Shown here in pieces: positions 6,390-14,826 of a stretch of DNA of 24,159 nt. Positions within the stretch are counted from its first letter, which is position 1, and each line of letters starts with the position of its first letter. Source of the stretch: Lachnospiraceae bacterium (GTDB lineage Bacteria; Bacillota_A; Clostridia; Lachnospirales; Lachnospiraceae); the NCBI GenBank assembly GCA_009911175.1, contig QXWX01000101.1, forward strand, positions 1 to 24,159. The letters run 5' to 3'. The notes below the pieces were generated by a model that was not told where the DNA came from, did not search any database, and was given only the letters and a program-made list of their open reading frames with translations. The translations under genes and the position numbers were made by a program.

Positions 6390-6569
6390 CTACTCGTTTT
6401 CTTTTATGTTGCTTTTCCTGACTTCCACATAAGTCCTGTAATATTTCTTTGTCCCTTTGTTTGGGAACATATCGGAAAACTCCGTCACTTCGATTTTCGG
6501 GTTCCTCTGTAAAATCTTCCCGAACCACTTAATATCGTTCTTCGTTCCCATAAGCCTGACTTTTAACAT
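6390..6569 (-). CDS. DUF3970-like small protein, 59 aa
   Basis: This small basic protein resembles the DUF3970 family: MLKVRLMGTKNDIKWFGKIL at the start, EVTEFSDMFPNKGTKKYYRTYVEV at the end. Its function is unknown to me. The family is common in phage and mobile elements of Firmicutes. The start ATG at 6569 has GGAGG 9 nt upstream and shares one base with the stop of the DUF6075-like gene (TGATG). It is likely coupled to that gene and co-transcribed with parA. Confidence 0.75.
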   Translation of the reverse strand: MLKVRLMGTKNDIKWFGKILQRNPKIEVTEFSDMFPNKGTKKYYRTYVEVRKSNIKENE

Positions 6570-7036
6570 CAATCCTGTCCTCCGAACATGGCATACAGAT
6601 TATGGTTATACGTTGCGTATTCCGGATACCGTATCTGTACCGCCTGCCAAAAATAAGGTGCATAGGCACAGCAGAACAGTTCTTCCACTGTATACCGCCT
6701 GCACTCGTCTACCTGTTCCTCCGCATCATCATAGTCAAGGACGCTCGGCGTACCATTGCAATAGAGGTTATACGCCATCCTGACCACTCTCATGCTCCCG
6801 CTGGTCTGCCAGCCTTCATGCAGGCACTCCGTTTTCACACAGCCTGTCTTAAAATCGTAAATACTATAAATGTTCCTTCTTGTATCATCGCTGATACCAA
6901 GACAGTATACAAGCGCCTTGTGGTACACGTCCTGATACCTGACCTCTTTCAATTTCTCATAGTAGAATTTTTCATGTGCATCACTGATAAAAATAATCTC
7001 TTTCGCTTTTTTTGCTCCTAACGCTGTACTACTCAT
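6569..7036 (-). CDS. DUF6075-like protein, first ICE gene
   Basis: This is the outermost ICE gene, 155 residues, and resembles the DUF6075 family found in Firmicutes mobile elements. Features include EIIFISDAHEKFYYEKLKEV, VYHKALVYCLGISDDTRRN and a C-terminal half with YTVEELFCCAYAPYFWQAV. The function is unknown. The start ATG at 7036 has GGAGG 8 nt upstream. An in-frame ATG at 7051 overlaps that ribosome site and is less likely. Its mRNA would carry an 18-bp hairpin at the extreme 5' end. Confidence 0.8.
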   Translation of the reverse strand: MSSTALGAKKAKEIIFISDAHEKFYYEKLKEVRYQDVYHKALVYCLGISDDTRRNIYSIYDFKTGCVKTECLHEGWQTSGSMRVVRMAYNLYCNGTPSVLDYDDAEEQVDECRRYTVEELFCCAYAPYFWQAVQIRYPEYATYNHNLYAMFGGQD

Positions 7037-7078
7037 GTTCATTTCCTCCATTTCTTATTTTGTTTTTGACCATAACAA

Positions 7079-7119
7079 AAGGACACTTCCCTAAAATTTT
7101 CTTTTAGAAAAATGTCCTT
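7079..7119 (-). promoter_or_regulatory. 18-bp hairpin at the head of the ICE leading transcript
   Basis: Two 18-nt arms surround a 5-nt loop. On the minus strand every position pairs, including three G-U pairs. On the plus strand the same three positions are A-C mismatches, so the structure favours the minus-strand RNA. Four T follow the stem. It may act as an attenuator for the ICE genes, as a barrier to lysS read-through, or as a 5' stabiliser. Confidence 0.65.
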
Positions 7120-7126
7120 ATCGTAC

Positions 7127-7155
7127 AAAATATTGAATTGGATTTATGAGTACAA
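7127..7155 (-). promoter_or_regulatory. Candidate promoter of the ICE leading operon
   Basis: TTGTAC and TATTTT are separated by 17 bp on the minus strand. The predicted transcription start is near 7120, at the foot of the 18-bp hairpin. The match to consensus is weak. Confidence 0.35.
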
Positions 7156-7188
7156 CTATTCATTAACGCTCGTTATTCTTCATTATGC

Positions 7189-7249
7189 GTTGTAAAATTG
7201 TTGTAAATTTGTTGTAGTTTACAAGTTCAAGTACCGCAAATCCTTGATT
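7189..7249. other. ICE-chromosome junction: integrase arm repeats and core dyad
   Basis: GTTGTA occurs at 7189, 7200 and 7211, an exact 11-bp spacing, resembling arm-type sites of a tyrosine integrase. Next to them TCAAG (7227-7231) and CTTGA (7243-7247) form a dyad with an 11-bp spacer, a plausible core crossover site. The lysS stop codon is at 7250-7252, so the element seems inserted at the 3' edge of lysS. The opposite end of the ICE is not in the window, so no direct repeat can be verified. Confidence 0.5.
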
Positions 7250-8752
7250 TTACTGGTTTTCTTTGCCAAGCGTTTTCATTGTCGGGAACGCAAGCACGTC
7301 CCGGATCGCCGCGGAATCTGTCAGCAGCATACACATCCGGTCAATCCCGAATCCGATCCCGCCTGTGGGCGGCATACCAATCTCCAGCGCATTCATGAAG
7401 TCTTCATCCGTCGTGTTGGCTTCTTCGTCTCCCTGCGCTAGGAGTTCTTCCTGGGCGCGGAAGCGTTCCCTCTGGTCGATGGGGTCGTTCAGCTCGGAGT
7501 ATGCGTTGGCCATCTCCCAGCCGTTCATGAAGAACTCAAAACGCTCCACATAATCCGGGTTGTCCGGTTTTTTCTTGGTCAGCGGAGAGATCTCGATGGG
7601 ATGATCCATCACGAAGATCGGCTGTACCAGATGCTCTTCCACATATTCTTCAAAGAACAGATTCAGGATATCGCCCTTCTTATGCCTGTCCTCATATTCC
7701 AGATGATGCTCGTCCGCCAGGGCTTTTGCCTCCGCGTCCGTCTTCACATTGGAGAAATCCACGCCGGAATACTTTTTCACGGCGTCTACCATGGTAATCC
7801 GTTCAAACGGCTTTTCCAGATCCATCTCCACGCCGTTGTATACGATCTTCATGGTTCCCAGCACTTCCTGCGCCACATAGCGATACAGGTTCTCCGTCAG
7901 ATCCATCATGCCGTGGTAGTCCGTATATGCCTGATACAGCTCCATCAATGTAAATTCCGGATTGTGCCTGGTGTCCAGACCTTCGTTACGGAACACACGC
8001 CCGATCTCGTAAACACGCTCCATACCGCCGACAATCAGACGCTTTAAGTACAACTCCAGGGAGATCCTAAGCTTGATATCCTCGTCCAGCGCATTGAAAT
8101 GCGTCTCGAACGGCCGTGCAGCGGCGCCGCCGGCATTCTGCACCAGCATCGGCGTCTCCACCTCCATGAATCCCTGTCCGTCCAGATACCTGCGGATTGC
8201 GCTGATGATCTTGGAACGCTTGACAAAGGTATCCTTCACCTCCGGATTCATGACCAGATCCACATATCTCTGACGGTAACGCAGATCCGTATTGGTCAGC
8301 CCATGAAACTTCTCCGGAAGGATCTGGAGGCTCTTCGCAAGCAATGTGATGCTGCCTGCATGGATGGACTTCTCCCCTGTCTTTGTCGTAAAGACCTCAC
8401 CCTTGATTCCTACAAGGTCGCCTACGTCGAACTTCTTAAAGTCCTTGTACACATCCTCCCCTACGCTGTCTCTCGCCACGTAGCACTGGATGTTGCCCTT
8501 CAGGTCCTGGATATTGCAGAATGAAGCCTTTCCCATGACCCGTTTTGACATCATACGGCCCGCAATGGATACCTGGGTGCCTTCCAGTTCTTCATATCTG
8601 TCTCTGATCTCCTGGCTGTGATGTGTTTGATCATAGCTGGTGATGGCAAAGGGATCCTTTCCATTTGCCTGCAAATCCGCTAACTTCTCGCGTCGAACCT
8701 TTCTCAACTGATTCAAATCCGGCTCCTGAGCCTGCTTCTGCTGGTCAGACAT
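7250..8752 (-). CDS. lysS: Lysyl-tRNA synthetase (class II)
   Basis: LysRS charges tRNA-Lys with lysine in the cytoplasm. At 500 residues the protein is full length. An OB-fold anticodon-binding domain covers about residues 60-145. Class II motif 2 is [15 protein letters not shown] (254-268) and motif 3 is GIGFGIDRM (465-473). The ATG follows AAAGGAG. The gene lies 53 bp behind greA, and the two probably share the consensus promoter at 9402-9430. The C-terminus [12 protein letters not shown] ends right at the ICE junction. The last few codons may have been rebuilt by the element, which cannot be tested here. Confidence 0.97.
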   Translation of the reverse strand: MSDQQKQAQEPDLNQLRKVRREKLADLQANGKDPFAITSYDQTHHSQEIRDRYEELEGTQVSIAGRMMSKRVMGKASFCNIQDLKGNIQCYVARDSVGEDVYKDFKKFDVGDLVGIKGEVFTTKTGEKSIHAGSITLLAKSLQILPEKFHGLTNTDLRYRQRYVDLVMNPEVKDTFVKRSKIISAIRRYLDGQGFMEVETPMLVQNAGGAAARPFETHFNALDEDIKLRISLELYLKRLIVGGMERVYEIGRVFRNEGLDTRHNPEFTLMELYQAYTDYHGMMDLTENLYRYVAQEVLGTMKIVYNGVEMDLEKPFERITMVDAVKKYSGVDFSNVKTDAEAKALADEHHLEYEDRHKKGDILNLFFEEYVEEHLVQPIFVMDHPIEISPLTKKKPDNPDYVERFEFFMNGWEMANAYSELNDPIDQRERFRAQEELLAQGDEEANTTDEDFMNALEIGMPPTGGIGFGIDRMCMLLTDSAAIRDVLAFPTMKTLGKENQ

Positions 8753-8805
8753 TTGTTTTCTCCTTTCTTTTCCTCCGCAGATGTATCAACTGGCAACCGC
8801 CCTCT

Positions 8806-9291
8806 TTACATCGACCGGTTGATATCCAGCACTTTGTACTGGTTGACTCCTGCCTGTGTCTCTACGTTTACCACGTCGCCGACCTTCTTGCCGATCAGCG
8901 CCTGGCCTACCGGCGACTCGTTGGAAATCTTCCCTTCCAGACTGTTCGCTTCCGTGGAGCCTACGATCTTAAATTGCATCTCTTCATCAAAGGTAATGTC
9001 AAAGACCTTGATCGTACAACCCACGTTAATCTTATCAAAGTCTACCTCATCCTCTACCACGACCTCCGCATTTTTCAAAATGCTTTCGAGTTCTTCAATT
9101 CTCGCTTCGATGTCGCGCTGCTCGTCCTTCGCCGCGTCATACTCCGCATTCTCGGATAAGTCGCCCTGCTCCCTGGCTTCCTTGATCTTGGCAGCGACTT
9201 CCTTTCTCTTTACCACCTTCAGATTTTCCAGTTCGTCCTCCAGTGCTTTCAAACCTGCATAAGTAAGTAACCTTTTCTTTGAATCCGCCAT
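8806..9291 (-). CDS. greA: Transcription elongation factor GreA
   Basis: GreA rescues backtracked RNA polymerase by stimulating cleavage of the nascent RNA. The 161 residues match the usual length. The N-terminal coiled-coil holds the conserved acidic tip DLSENAEYDAAK (residues 44-55), and the C-terminal FKBP-like domain includes NESPVGQALIGKKVGDVV. The ATG follows a purine-rich region with a modest ribosome site. A leader of about 100 nt separates it from the promoter, and lysS follows at 53 bp. Confidence 0.97.
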   Translation of the reverse strand: MADSKKRLLTYAGLKALEDELENLKVVKRKEVAAKIKEAREQGDLSENAEYDAAKDEQRDIEARIEELESILKNAEVVVEDEVDFDKINVGCTIKVFDITFDEEMQFKIVGSTEANSLEGKISNESPVGQALIGKKVGDVVNVETQAGVNQYKVLDINRSM

Positions 9292-9401
9292 GATGACCTT
9301 TGCTTCCTCTCTTTCATTCTATCTGATATCGCTTTTACGGCCCGCGGCTGTAAACCGCAGCCGGACGACCTCTACTGATACTTATATTTCGCAATTCAAA
9401 T

Positions 9402-9430
9402 ATTATAACCAAAACCTACAGTACTGTCAA
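9402..9430 (-). promoter_or_regulatory. Perfect-consensus sigma-A promoter of greA-lysS
   Basis: TTGACA and TATAAT, both exact matches, are separated by 17 bp on the minus strand. The -35 box lies inside the 3' end of dusB. The leader contains a small GC hairpin (CGGCTG and CAGCCG arms near 9344-9363) without a T-run. Confidence 0.85.
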
Positions 9431-10378
9431 GATTTTTTGGAGTTCTTCGTAGCTCTCCACCCTGTTGATCTGCTCCCGCAGCCGGGCCGCTCCATGCAGC
9501 CCTTTGGTATACCATGCCACATGCTTGCGCATCTCCCGGATGCCCAGATAGCTGCCCTTATATTCGATCTGCAGCCGGGCATGGCGGAGCATAGTATTCC
9601 GGATCTCATCGATCTCCGGCCGGGGCGGGATTGCGCCCGTCTCTTCGTATGCCGACAGTTCTGAAAAGATCCACGGATTGCCCTGTGCCCCCCGCGCGAT
9701 CATTACCCCGTCACAGCCGGTTTGCTCCTGAATCGCAGCCGCCTGCTCACAGGTGCTCACATCCCCATTTCCGATGACCGGAATCCGAACCGCTTCCTTC
9801 ACCCGGCGGATGATCTCCCAGTCAGCCCGGCCGGAGTAGTACTGCTCCCGCGTCCGCCCATGGACAGCCACCCCGGCCGCCCCGGCTTCTTCGATGATCC
9901 TGGCGATCTCCACCGCATTCACATGCTCCTCATCGAATCCCTTGCGTATCTTCACCGTAACCGGCTTTCGGATTGCTTGAACCACGGCGCTGACCAGTTC
10001 GTAGACCAGCTTCGGATCCTTCATCAGAGCCGAGCCTTCCCCATTGCGCACCACCTTCGGGACAGGACAACCCATGTTGATATCCAGGATGGAAAAGGGC
10101 CGTTCCTCAATCCGTTTTGCCATCTCACTGACAATCTTCGGATCCGAACCGAAGAGCTGCAGGGAGACCGGCAGTTCCTCCGGATGGATCGCAAGCAGGC
10201 TCTCCGTATTTTTATTGTTGTATAAAATCGCTTTGGCGCTGACCATCTCCATGCAGAGCAGTCCGGCCCCCTGTTCTTTGCACAACAAACGGAATGGCAG
10301 GTCCGTTACACCTGCCATGGGGCCTAAAATATATCTGTTCTCAAGAAGTACATTTCCTATTTTAAGCTGTTTTTTCAT
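9416..10378 (-). CDS. dusB: tRNA-dihydrouridine synthase (DusB type)
   Basis: Dus enzymes reduce uridine in the tRNA D-loop using FMN and NADPH. The 320-residue protein shows the TIM-barrel signature: GPMAGVTDLPFR (residues 19-30), LDINMGCPVPKV with catalytic C104, the FMN-binding TVKIRKGF, VHGRTREQYYSG (172-183) and GNGDV (203-207). It is probably the last gene of the argF-birA-coaX run, 52 nt behind coaX. Its ATG has no recognisable ribosome site, and TATAAT ends one base before the ATG, which is unusual here. Which tRNA position it modifies cannot be read from sequence. Confidence 0.93.
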   Translation of the reverse strand: MKKQLKIGNVLLENRYILGPMAGVTDLPFRLLCKEQGAGLLCMEMVSAKAILYNNKNTESLLAIHPEELPVSLQLFGSDPKIVSEMAKRIEERPFSILDINMGCPVPKVVRNGEGSALMKDPKLVYELVSAVVQAIRKPVTVKIRKGFDEEHVNAVEIARIIEEAGAAGVAVHGRTREQYYSGRADWEIIRRVKEAVRIPVIGNGDVSTCEQAAAIQEQTGCDGVMIARGAQGNPWIFSELSAYEETGAIPPRPEIDEIRNTMLRHARLQIEYKGSYLGIREMRKHVAWYTKGLHGAARLREQINRVESYEELQKILTVL

Positions 10379-10430
10379 AATTATACTGTTTATCGAAGTG
10401 CATGCGCAGCCAGCATCCGGCCAGGCGGCT

Positions 10431-11210
10431 CTATCGGTCTACTTTTTTGTTTTTGTAATAGATCAGGCGCAGGCCGTTCAGTGTCAGCTCCGGATCGTAC
10501 TCGTCGATGCTGTCTGTCTCCGGCGCGATGATCTTTCCCAGGCCCCCGGTTGCCACCACCTTTGCATCCGAATAGCCGGATTCCTCTTTGATCTTCCGGA
10601 TAATGTATTCCGTCTGGCCGATGGCTCCGTACACCAGACCTGCCTGCATACTGGAGATGGTCTCCTTGGCCAGTATGGACGCCGGCTTGCGGATCTCAAT
10701 CGCCGGGAGCATGGCAGCGCCGCCCCAGAGGGAGCGTCCCGCCGTCTCAAGCCCGGGCGCCGTGATCCCTGCTTCAAAAGTCCCATTCGGCCCGATCAGG
10801 TCATAGGTTGTCGCGGTTCCGAAATCTACCACGATGACCGGTCCTCCGAAGAGCTCATATCCGGCCACCGCATCCACGATCCGATCCGGGCCGATCTCCT
10901 TCGGATTCTCCGTCACGATGCGGATGCCTGTCTTGATCCCCGCAGACACGATCAGCGGGCGCACATTCAGATATTTGATGATCCCGCTTGTCAGGGAATG
11001 CATGATATCCGGAACAACCGATGCTATGATCACCGAATGGATATCCTGGGGACAGATACTTCTGTGCTCCAGAATCCCACAGATCGTAAATCCATATTCA
11101 TCGGAAGTCCGGGACCGCTTTGTCGTCATGCGGAAGGTCCCCAGCAGAACCTCCTCTTTAAATACACCCAGCGTTATATTGGTATTTCCAACGTCAATCG
11201 TCAATAACAT
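10431..11210 (-). CDS. coaX: Type III pantothenate kinase
   Basis: CoaX phosphorylates pantothenate, the first step to coenzyme A. The 259-residue protein has the ASKHA-fold motifs: [13 protein letters not shown] (residues 3-15), the IGPDR box at 106-110 (usually GADR), and [10 protein letters not shown] at 128-137. The start is the ATG at 11210 with AGGAG upstream. The frame is open 21 codons further up but without a ribosome site or family match. Neighbouring birA and coaX genes are common in Firmicutes, linking two cofactor pathways of acyl metabolism. Confidence 0.95.
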   Translation of the reverse strand: MLLTIDVGNTNITLGVFKEEVLLGTFRMTTKRSRTSDEYGFTICGILEHRSICPQDIHSVIIASVVPDIMHSLTSGIIKYLNVRPLIVSAGIKTGIRIVTENPKEIGPDRIVDAVAGYELFGGPVIVVDFGTATTYDLIGPNGTFEAGITAPGLETAGRSLWGGAAMLPAIEIRKPASILAKETISSMQAGLVYGAIGQTEYIIRKIKEESGYSDAKVVATGGLGKIIAPETDSIDEYDPELTLNGLRLIYYKNKKVDR

Positions 11211-11302
11211 TCTGTTTCTTCTCCTGCTCCTGAATTTGTAAGCTTTTGCAGGCTGCATCCCGGTCTCATGCACTGCGGCGCAATATACACAGGACGCGTC
11301 CT

Positions 11303-11641
11303 CTACGCTTCCGGAAGCTCCTCTCCAAGATAGAACACCCGAAAGAACAGCTCCAGAGATTCAAACAGTTCCCGTCTCTCCTGCTGTATCTGCTTGATCT
11401 TCAACACACTGCCGATCTCGTCAAAGAGGAAATCCTCCTCCTCCCGGTCTACCTTTAATTCCAGCCGGCCCTCCTCGTCAAAGACCACCATAAGCACACC
11501 GCCCACATCCTCCGTATACATGACGCACATGATCTGCAGTTCCTGCCGGATACTTTCCGGCAACGCGTCAAACTCCGGGTTCAGATAGAATTTCCGCTCA
11601 TAGGAACTGGCGGCGCATAATACAATCTCTTCTTCCATCAT
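11303..11641 (-). CDS. DUF6145-like protein between birA and coaX
   Basis: This acidic protein of about 113 residues resembles the DUF6145 family, which I associate with Lachnospiraceae. It has [26 protein letters not shown] at the start, then [22 protein letters not shown]. The function is unknown. The start is uncertain: the ATG at 11641 fits the family N-terminus and has AGGAGG 13 nt upstream, while ATGs at 11680-11686 would overlap the birA stop. An AGGACGCGTCCT palindrome directly follows its stop codon. Its fixed place between birA and coaX suggests a shared transcript. Confidence 0.75.
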   Translation of the reverse strand: MMEEEIVLCAASSYERKFYLNPEFDALPESIRQELQIMCVMYTEDVGGVLMVVFDEEGRLELKVDREEEDFLFDEIGSVLKIKQIQQERRELFESLELFFRVFYLGEELPEA

Positions 11642-11672
11642 CCTTCCAGCCACACCTCCTGATCCGTAGGGC

Positions 11673-12659
11673 TCATACATATCCATAGATTCCCCGGACC
11701 GAAACCTCACCGGCATAGACCGCTTCCTCGCTGCCGTCCTGCTTTCTCACCAGCAGCTCCCCGCTGTCATTGATCCCCAGGGCAAGGGCCTGGTAAGGCT
11801 CCTTTGCACCCAGTATACGGACTTCTTTTCCGCAGTTGACCAGAAGGCGGTTATAGTCTTCCCTGATCCCGGACAGATCTCCTGACTGAAGAAATGTGTC
11901 ATAATTCCGTTCAAAATGCTTCATAATCTCCGCAATCAGGGTGCTGCGCTTCATAACCTTCCCGGTCTCAATCCGTAGGGATGTGGCGGTTTTCGCAATC
12001 TCCTCCGAAAAGGAATCCATATTGACATTGATCCCTACCCCAATCACCACATGGTTGATATAGTCGATCTCCGAGCTCATCTCCGTCAGAATCCCTACCA
12101 ACTTCTTTTGGTTCAGTACAATGTCATTGGGCCATTTGATCCGGATCTCCTGCCCGGTACACTCCTGCAGCGCTTCCGCTGTGCTGTATGCCATCACCAG
12201 GGTCAACATCGGCGCGCTGGAAGGGAGGAATGAAGGTCTGAGCAGTATCGACATATAGATGCTGCAGCCAGGCGGCGACTCCCAGCCTCTTCCGCGCCTG
12301 CCCCGTCCGGCGCTCTGCCGGTCGGCTACCGCAAGGGCTCCGTGGGATGCCCCTTTTTCCCCCAGCTCCTTTGCCCGAATATTCGTTGAATCGGTTTCCG
12401 GAAAATAATGGATCTCCTGGCCTGCCCACCGTGTCTTCCCAAAGAGCAGGCTTTTCAGTTCTTCCTCCGACAGGACATCCGGGATATCCACAATCCGGTA
12501 TCCCCGGTTCTGCACCGCTTCCACATGGTAGCCCTCTTCCTTGAGCTGGTTGATAATCTTCCACACGGCTGTCCGGGACACGCCCAGCTTTCCGCAGAGC
12601 TTCTGCCCGGATACATAGCCCTCACTTTCCCGGAGGAGCTTCAATATCTCTGTTTTCAA
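11673..12659 (-). CDS. birA: Bifunctional biotin ligase/repressor BirA
   Basis: BirA makes biotinyl-AMP and attaches biotin to acyl-CoA carboxylase carriers. The N-terminal winged helix (residues 1-60, with KLGVSRTAVWKIINQLKEEGY) indicates that it also acts as a DNA-binding biotin repressor. The catalytic domain has TDSTN (89-93), the nucleotide loop GRGRRGRGW (118-126) and KWPNDI (175-180). The 328-residue length is typical. Translation appears to start at a TTG at 12659, with AGGGGA at normal distance, only 11 nt after the argF stop. No clear BirA operator was found in the window. Confidence 0.94.
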   Translation of the reverse strand: MKTEILKLLRESEGYVSGQKLCGKLGVSRTAVWKIINQLKEEGYHVEAVQNRGYRIVDIPDVLSEEELKSLLFGKTRWAGQEIHYFPETDSTNIRAKELGEKGASHGALAVADRQSAGRGRRGRGWESPPGCSIYMSILLRPSFLPSSAPMLTLVMAYSTAEALQECTGQEIRIKWPNDIVLNQKKLVGILTEMSSEIDYINHVVIGVGINVNMDSFSEEIAKTATSLRIETGKVMKRSTLIAEIMKHFERNYDTFLQSGDLSGIREDYNRLLVNCGKEVRILGAKEPYQALALGINDSGELLVRKQDGSEEAVYAGEVSVRGIYGYV

Positions 12660-12669
12660 AAATCTTCCC

Positions 12670-13659
12670 CTATTCTCCCAGTGTCGCCACCATCACCGCT
12701 TTGATGGTATGCATCCGGTTCTCTGCCTCGTCAAAAACCTTGGACTGTTCGGACTCGAATACTTCATCCGTCACTTCCATATCCTCAATGCCGAAGCGTT
12801 CTCCCATCTGCTTTCCGATGGTCGTCTTCAGGTCGTGGAAGGACGGCAGGCAGTGCAGGAAAATCGCGTTTTCAGATGCATTTTCCATCACCTTTTTGGT
12901 CACCTTATAAGGCGTCAGCACTTTGATCCGCTTCTCCCATACTTCATCCGGCTCACCCATGGATACCCAGACGTCCGTATAGATCACGTCCGCGTCCTTT
13001 GTGCCGCTCTCCACGTCCTCGGTCAGGGTAATGGTCGCGCCGGACTCCGCCGCATAGCCCCTGCACAGCTCAACCAGCTCTTCGCTCGGGAAAAATTCCT
13101 TTGACGTACATGCCACAAAATGCATTCCCAGCTTGGAACATGCCACCATCAGGGAATTGCCCATGTTGTACCTTGCGTCTCCCATAAATACCAGGCGAAT
13201 CCCTTCCAGCCTTCCGAACTGCTCCCGAATCGTCAGCATGTCCGCAAGCATCTGGGTGGGATGGAACTCATTGGTCAGGCCGTTCCATACCGGAACCCCC
13301 GCATATTCCGCCAGTTCTTCCACAATGTCCTGCCCGAAGCCACGGTATTCGATGCCGTCGTACATCCGGCCCAGCACCCTTGCCGTATCCTCAATGCTTT
13401 CTTTTTTGCCCATCTGGGAGCCTGTAGGCCCGAGGTAGGTTGCCCCCATGCCCATATCAAACGCCGCCACTTCAAATGCGCAGCGGGTCCTTGTGCTGTC
13501 CTTTTCAAAAATCAGGGCCACGTTCTTTCCTTTATAATGGTCTACCGGAATCCCCTTTTTCTTTTTGTCCTTCAGCTCCGCTGACAGGTCAAGCAGATAC
13601 AGGATCTCTTCCTTTGTAAAATCTTTCAGTGTCAGAAAATTTCTTCCTTTTAAATTCAT
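12670..13659 (-). CDS. argF: Ornithine carbamoyltransferase
   Basis: This enzyme joins carbamoyl phosphate and ornithine to citrulline in arginine synthesis, or the reverse in arginine catabolism. The 329-residue protein has the carbamoyl-phosphate motif STRTR (55-59), HPTQ (133-136) and the ornithine-site HCLP (269-272), with DVWVSMGE distinguishing it from aspartate transcarbamylase. The ribosome site GAGGGA precedes the ATG. It stands alone with respect to arginine genes, and birA follows at 11 nt. Anabolic versus catabolic use cannot be decided from this gene alone. Confidence 0.95.
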   Translation of the reverse strand: MNLKGRNFLTLKDFTKEEILYLLDLSAELKDKKKKGIPVDHYKGKNVALIFEKDSTRTRCAFEVAAFDMGMGATYLGPTGSQMGKKESIEDTARVLGRMYDGIEYRGFGQDIVEELAEYAGVPVWNGLTNEFHPTQMLADMLTIREQFGRLEGIRLVFMGDARYNMGNSLMVACSKLGMHFVACTSKEFFPSEELVELCRGYAAESGATITLTEDVESGTKDADVIYTDVWVSMGEPDEVWEKRIKVLTPYKVTKKVMENASENAIFLHCLPSFHDLKTTIGKQMGERFGIEDMEVTDEVFESEQSKVFDEAENRMHTIKAVMVATLGE

Positions 13660-13755
13660 GTTCGTCCCTCTTCCCTTTGTATTATATCAGGTCCTTTTTA
13701 CGCGGCATATCCGGCCCCGGGCCGCAGCGCATTTTCCGGATCTGTTCTGTGAACT

Positions 13756-13784
13756 ACAATACCATAACCTTCCCGCAAATTCAA
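13756..13784 (-). promoter_or_regulatory. Candidate argF promoter
   Basis: TTGAAT and TATTGT are separated by 17 bp on the minus strand, with the -35 overlapping the end of the methyltransferase gene. A second possibility is the extended -10 TGATATAAT at 13681-13689, which would leave a very short leader. A GC-rich inverted repeat (ATCCGG/CCGGAT) lies between them. No clear ArgR box was seen. Confidence 0.45.
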
Positions 13785-14590
13785 TACCTTTTCCGCTGCC
13801 TGCTCACTTCAAACATCAGCACTGCCGCGGCTACGGCGGCATTCAGCGATTCGGCCATGCCTTCCATGGGTATCCTGACCAGCACATCCGCACATGCGGC
13901 CACCTCCGGGCGAAGCCCGCTTCCTTCGTTTCCGATCAGAAATGCGCTCCCCTGCCGGTAATCTTCTTCATCGTATGCGCGCTCTCCCTCCAGGTGGGCG
14001 GCAAAAACGCAGATATCGTGCTTTTTCAGGCTGTTCACCGCACCGGGCAGGTCATCCGTATACACAAACGGCATCCTGAAGATCGCTCCCATGGTGGAGC
14101 GTATGGTCTTTGGATTGTAAATGTCCGCACAGTCCCTGCTCAGCAGGATTCCCGTCACCCCCGCCGCCTCCGCGGTTCTGAAAATGGTGCCTAAGTTGCC
14201 CGGATCCTGGATGTTGTCCAAAACCAGCAGATGGGCCGGCCTGTCCATACCTGTCCCGCTTTTCCTGGAGCATTTTGCCAGGATCTCCTCCTTGGTGAAC
14301 ATGCTCTGACGCACCACCGCCAGAACGCCCTGAGGTGTCTTTGTATCCGAGATATATGCAAATACTTCCGGCGACACAAGCATAACCTCTGTCCCGGGAA
14401 TGGGCTCCTTCCGATGCTTTTTCAAGAACTCCTCCGTAGCGTAAAGCTGTACCAGGCGTTCCTCCGGAATCTCCCGGACCATACGCAGGCCCTCCACAAG
14501 AAAGGTTCCCGTCTTCGTCCGCATTCTGCTCTTTTTCCGCAGCTGTATGATCTCTTTCATCCGCGGATTCGATGTACTGGTAATGATCAT
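13781..14590 (-). CDS. TrmH/SpoU-family RNA 2'-O-methyltransferase
   Basis: SPOUT methyltransferases of this class methylate ribose in rRNA or tRNA using SAM bound in a trefoil knot. The 269-residue protein has the N-terminal substrate-binding domain (residues 1-95). The three motifs are LDNIQDPGNLGTIFRTAEA (about 124-142), IGNEGSGL (219-226) and IPMEGMAESLNAAVAAA (240-256). The ATG follows GAGGGA. Whether the target is 23S rRNA, as in RlmB or TsnR-like enzymes, cannot be decided here. A 195-bp nested inverted-repeat element fills most of the gap upstream, and no promoter was clear between that element and the start codon. Confidence 0.88.
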   Translation of the reverse strand: MIITSTSNPRMKEIIQLRKKSRMRTKTGTFLVEGLRMVREIPEERLVQLYATEEFLKKHRKEPIPGTEVMLVSPEVFAYISDTKTPQGVLAVVRQSMFTKEEILAKCSRKSGTGMDRPAHLLVLDNIQDPGNLGTIFRTAEAAGVTGILLSRDCADIYNPKTIRSTMGAIFRMPFVYTDDLPGAVNSLKKHDICVFAAHLEGERAYDEEDYRQGSAFLIGNEGSGLRPEVAACADVLVRIPMEGMAESLNAAVAAAVLMFEVSRQRKRY

Positions 14591-14614
14591 CTCTTATCCC
14601 TCATCACAAAGTTT

Positions 14615-14809
14615 CCAACTGTACGGTTGCAATCCGAAATCTCAGTTTTATGCAATTTATTGCAATAAAACCGAGATTTTGGATTAGCAACCTACTCATA
14701 AATGAGCAAAAAAGCGGCTGTGTTAGCAGACGTTAGAGTGCGTAAGCTCGGTTTTTGCGAATGGATGAGTAGGTTGGAGGCTCTTTAGAGCATCCAACCG
14801 TACAGTTGG
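14615..14809. repeat. 195-bp nested inverted-repeat element of unknown type
   Basis: Perfect 15-bp outer arms (14615-14629 and 14795-14809) enclose three sub-structures. The first is a long hairpin at 14631-14685 with near-perfect 25-nt arms. The second is a 12-bp perfect stem (14688-14699 with 14765-14776) holding a smaller GCAAAAA/TTTTTGC stem. The third is a 9-bp hairpin at 14776-14795. The plus strand ends in a T-rich run right after the outer stem, like a terminator. It contains no ORF. It could be a MITE-like mobile repeat or a structured RNA. It occupies most of the gap between the response regulator and the methyltransferase. Confidence 0.75.
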
Positions 14810-14826
14810 TATTTTTTTTAAACAGG

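Noticed and set aside
5653..6421. Long plus-strand open frames opposite parA
   Set aside because: They are shadows of parA, lack ribosome sites, and their translations have no family pattern.
6370..6528. N-terminal extension of ParA
   Set aside because: The 53 upstream codons overlap the DUF3970-like gene, lack a ribosome site and do not resemble ParA.
7037..7249. Small gene or tRNA at the ICE edge
   Set aside because: No ORF with a ribosome site and no tRNA cloverleaf; the content is a hairpin, a weak promoter and integrase-like repeats.
11211..11273. N-terminal extension of CoaX
   Set aside because: The family starts at the LLTIDVGNT motif, and AGGAG precedes the ATG at 11210.
13681..13735. 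ArgR operator upstream of argF
   Set aside because: No pair of TGAATAAAAATTCA-like half sites could be seen; only a GC-rich inverted repeat.
14615..14809. Insertion sequence
   Set aside because: No transposase ORF in any frame and no clear target-site duplication at the ends; it remains a candidate nonautonomous repeat or RNA.
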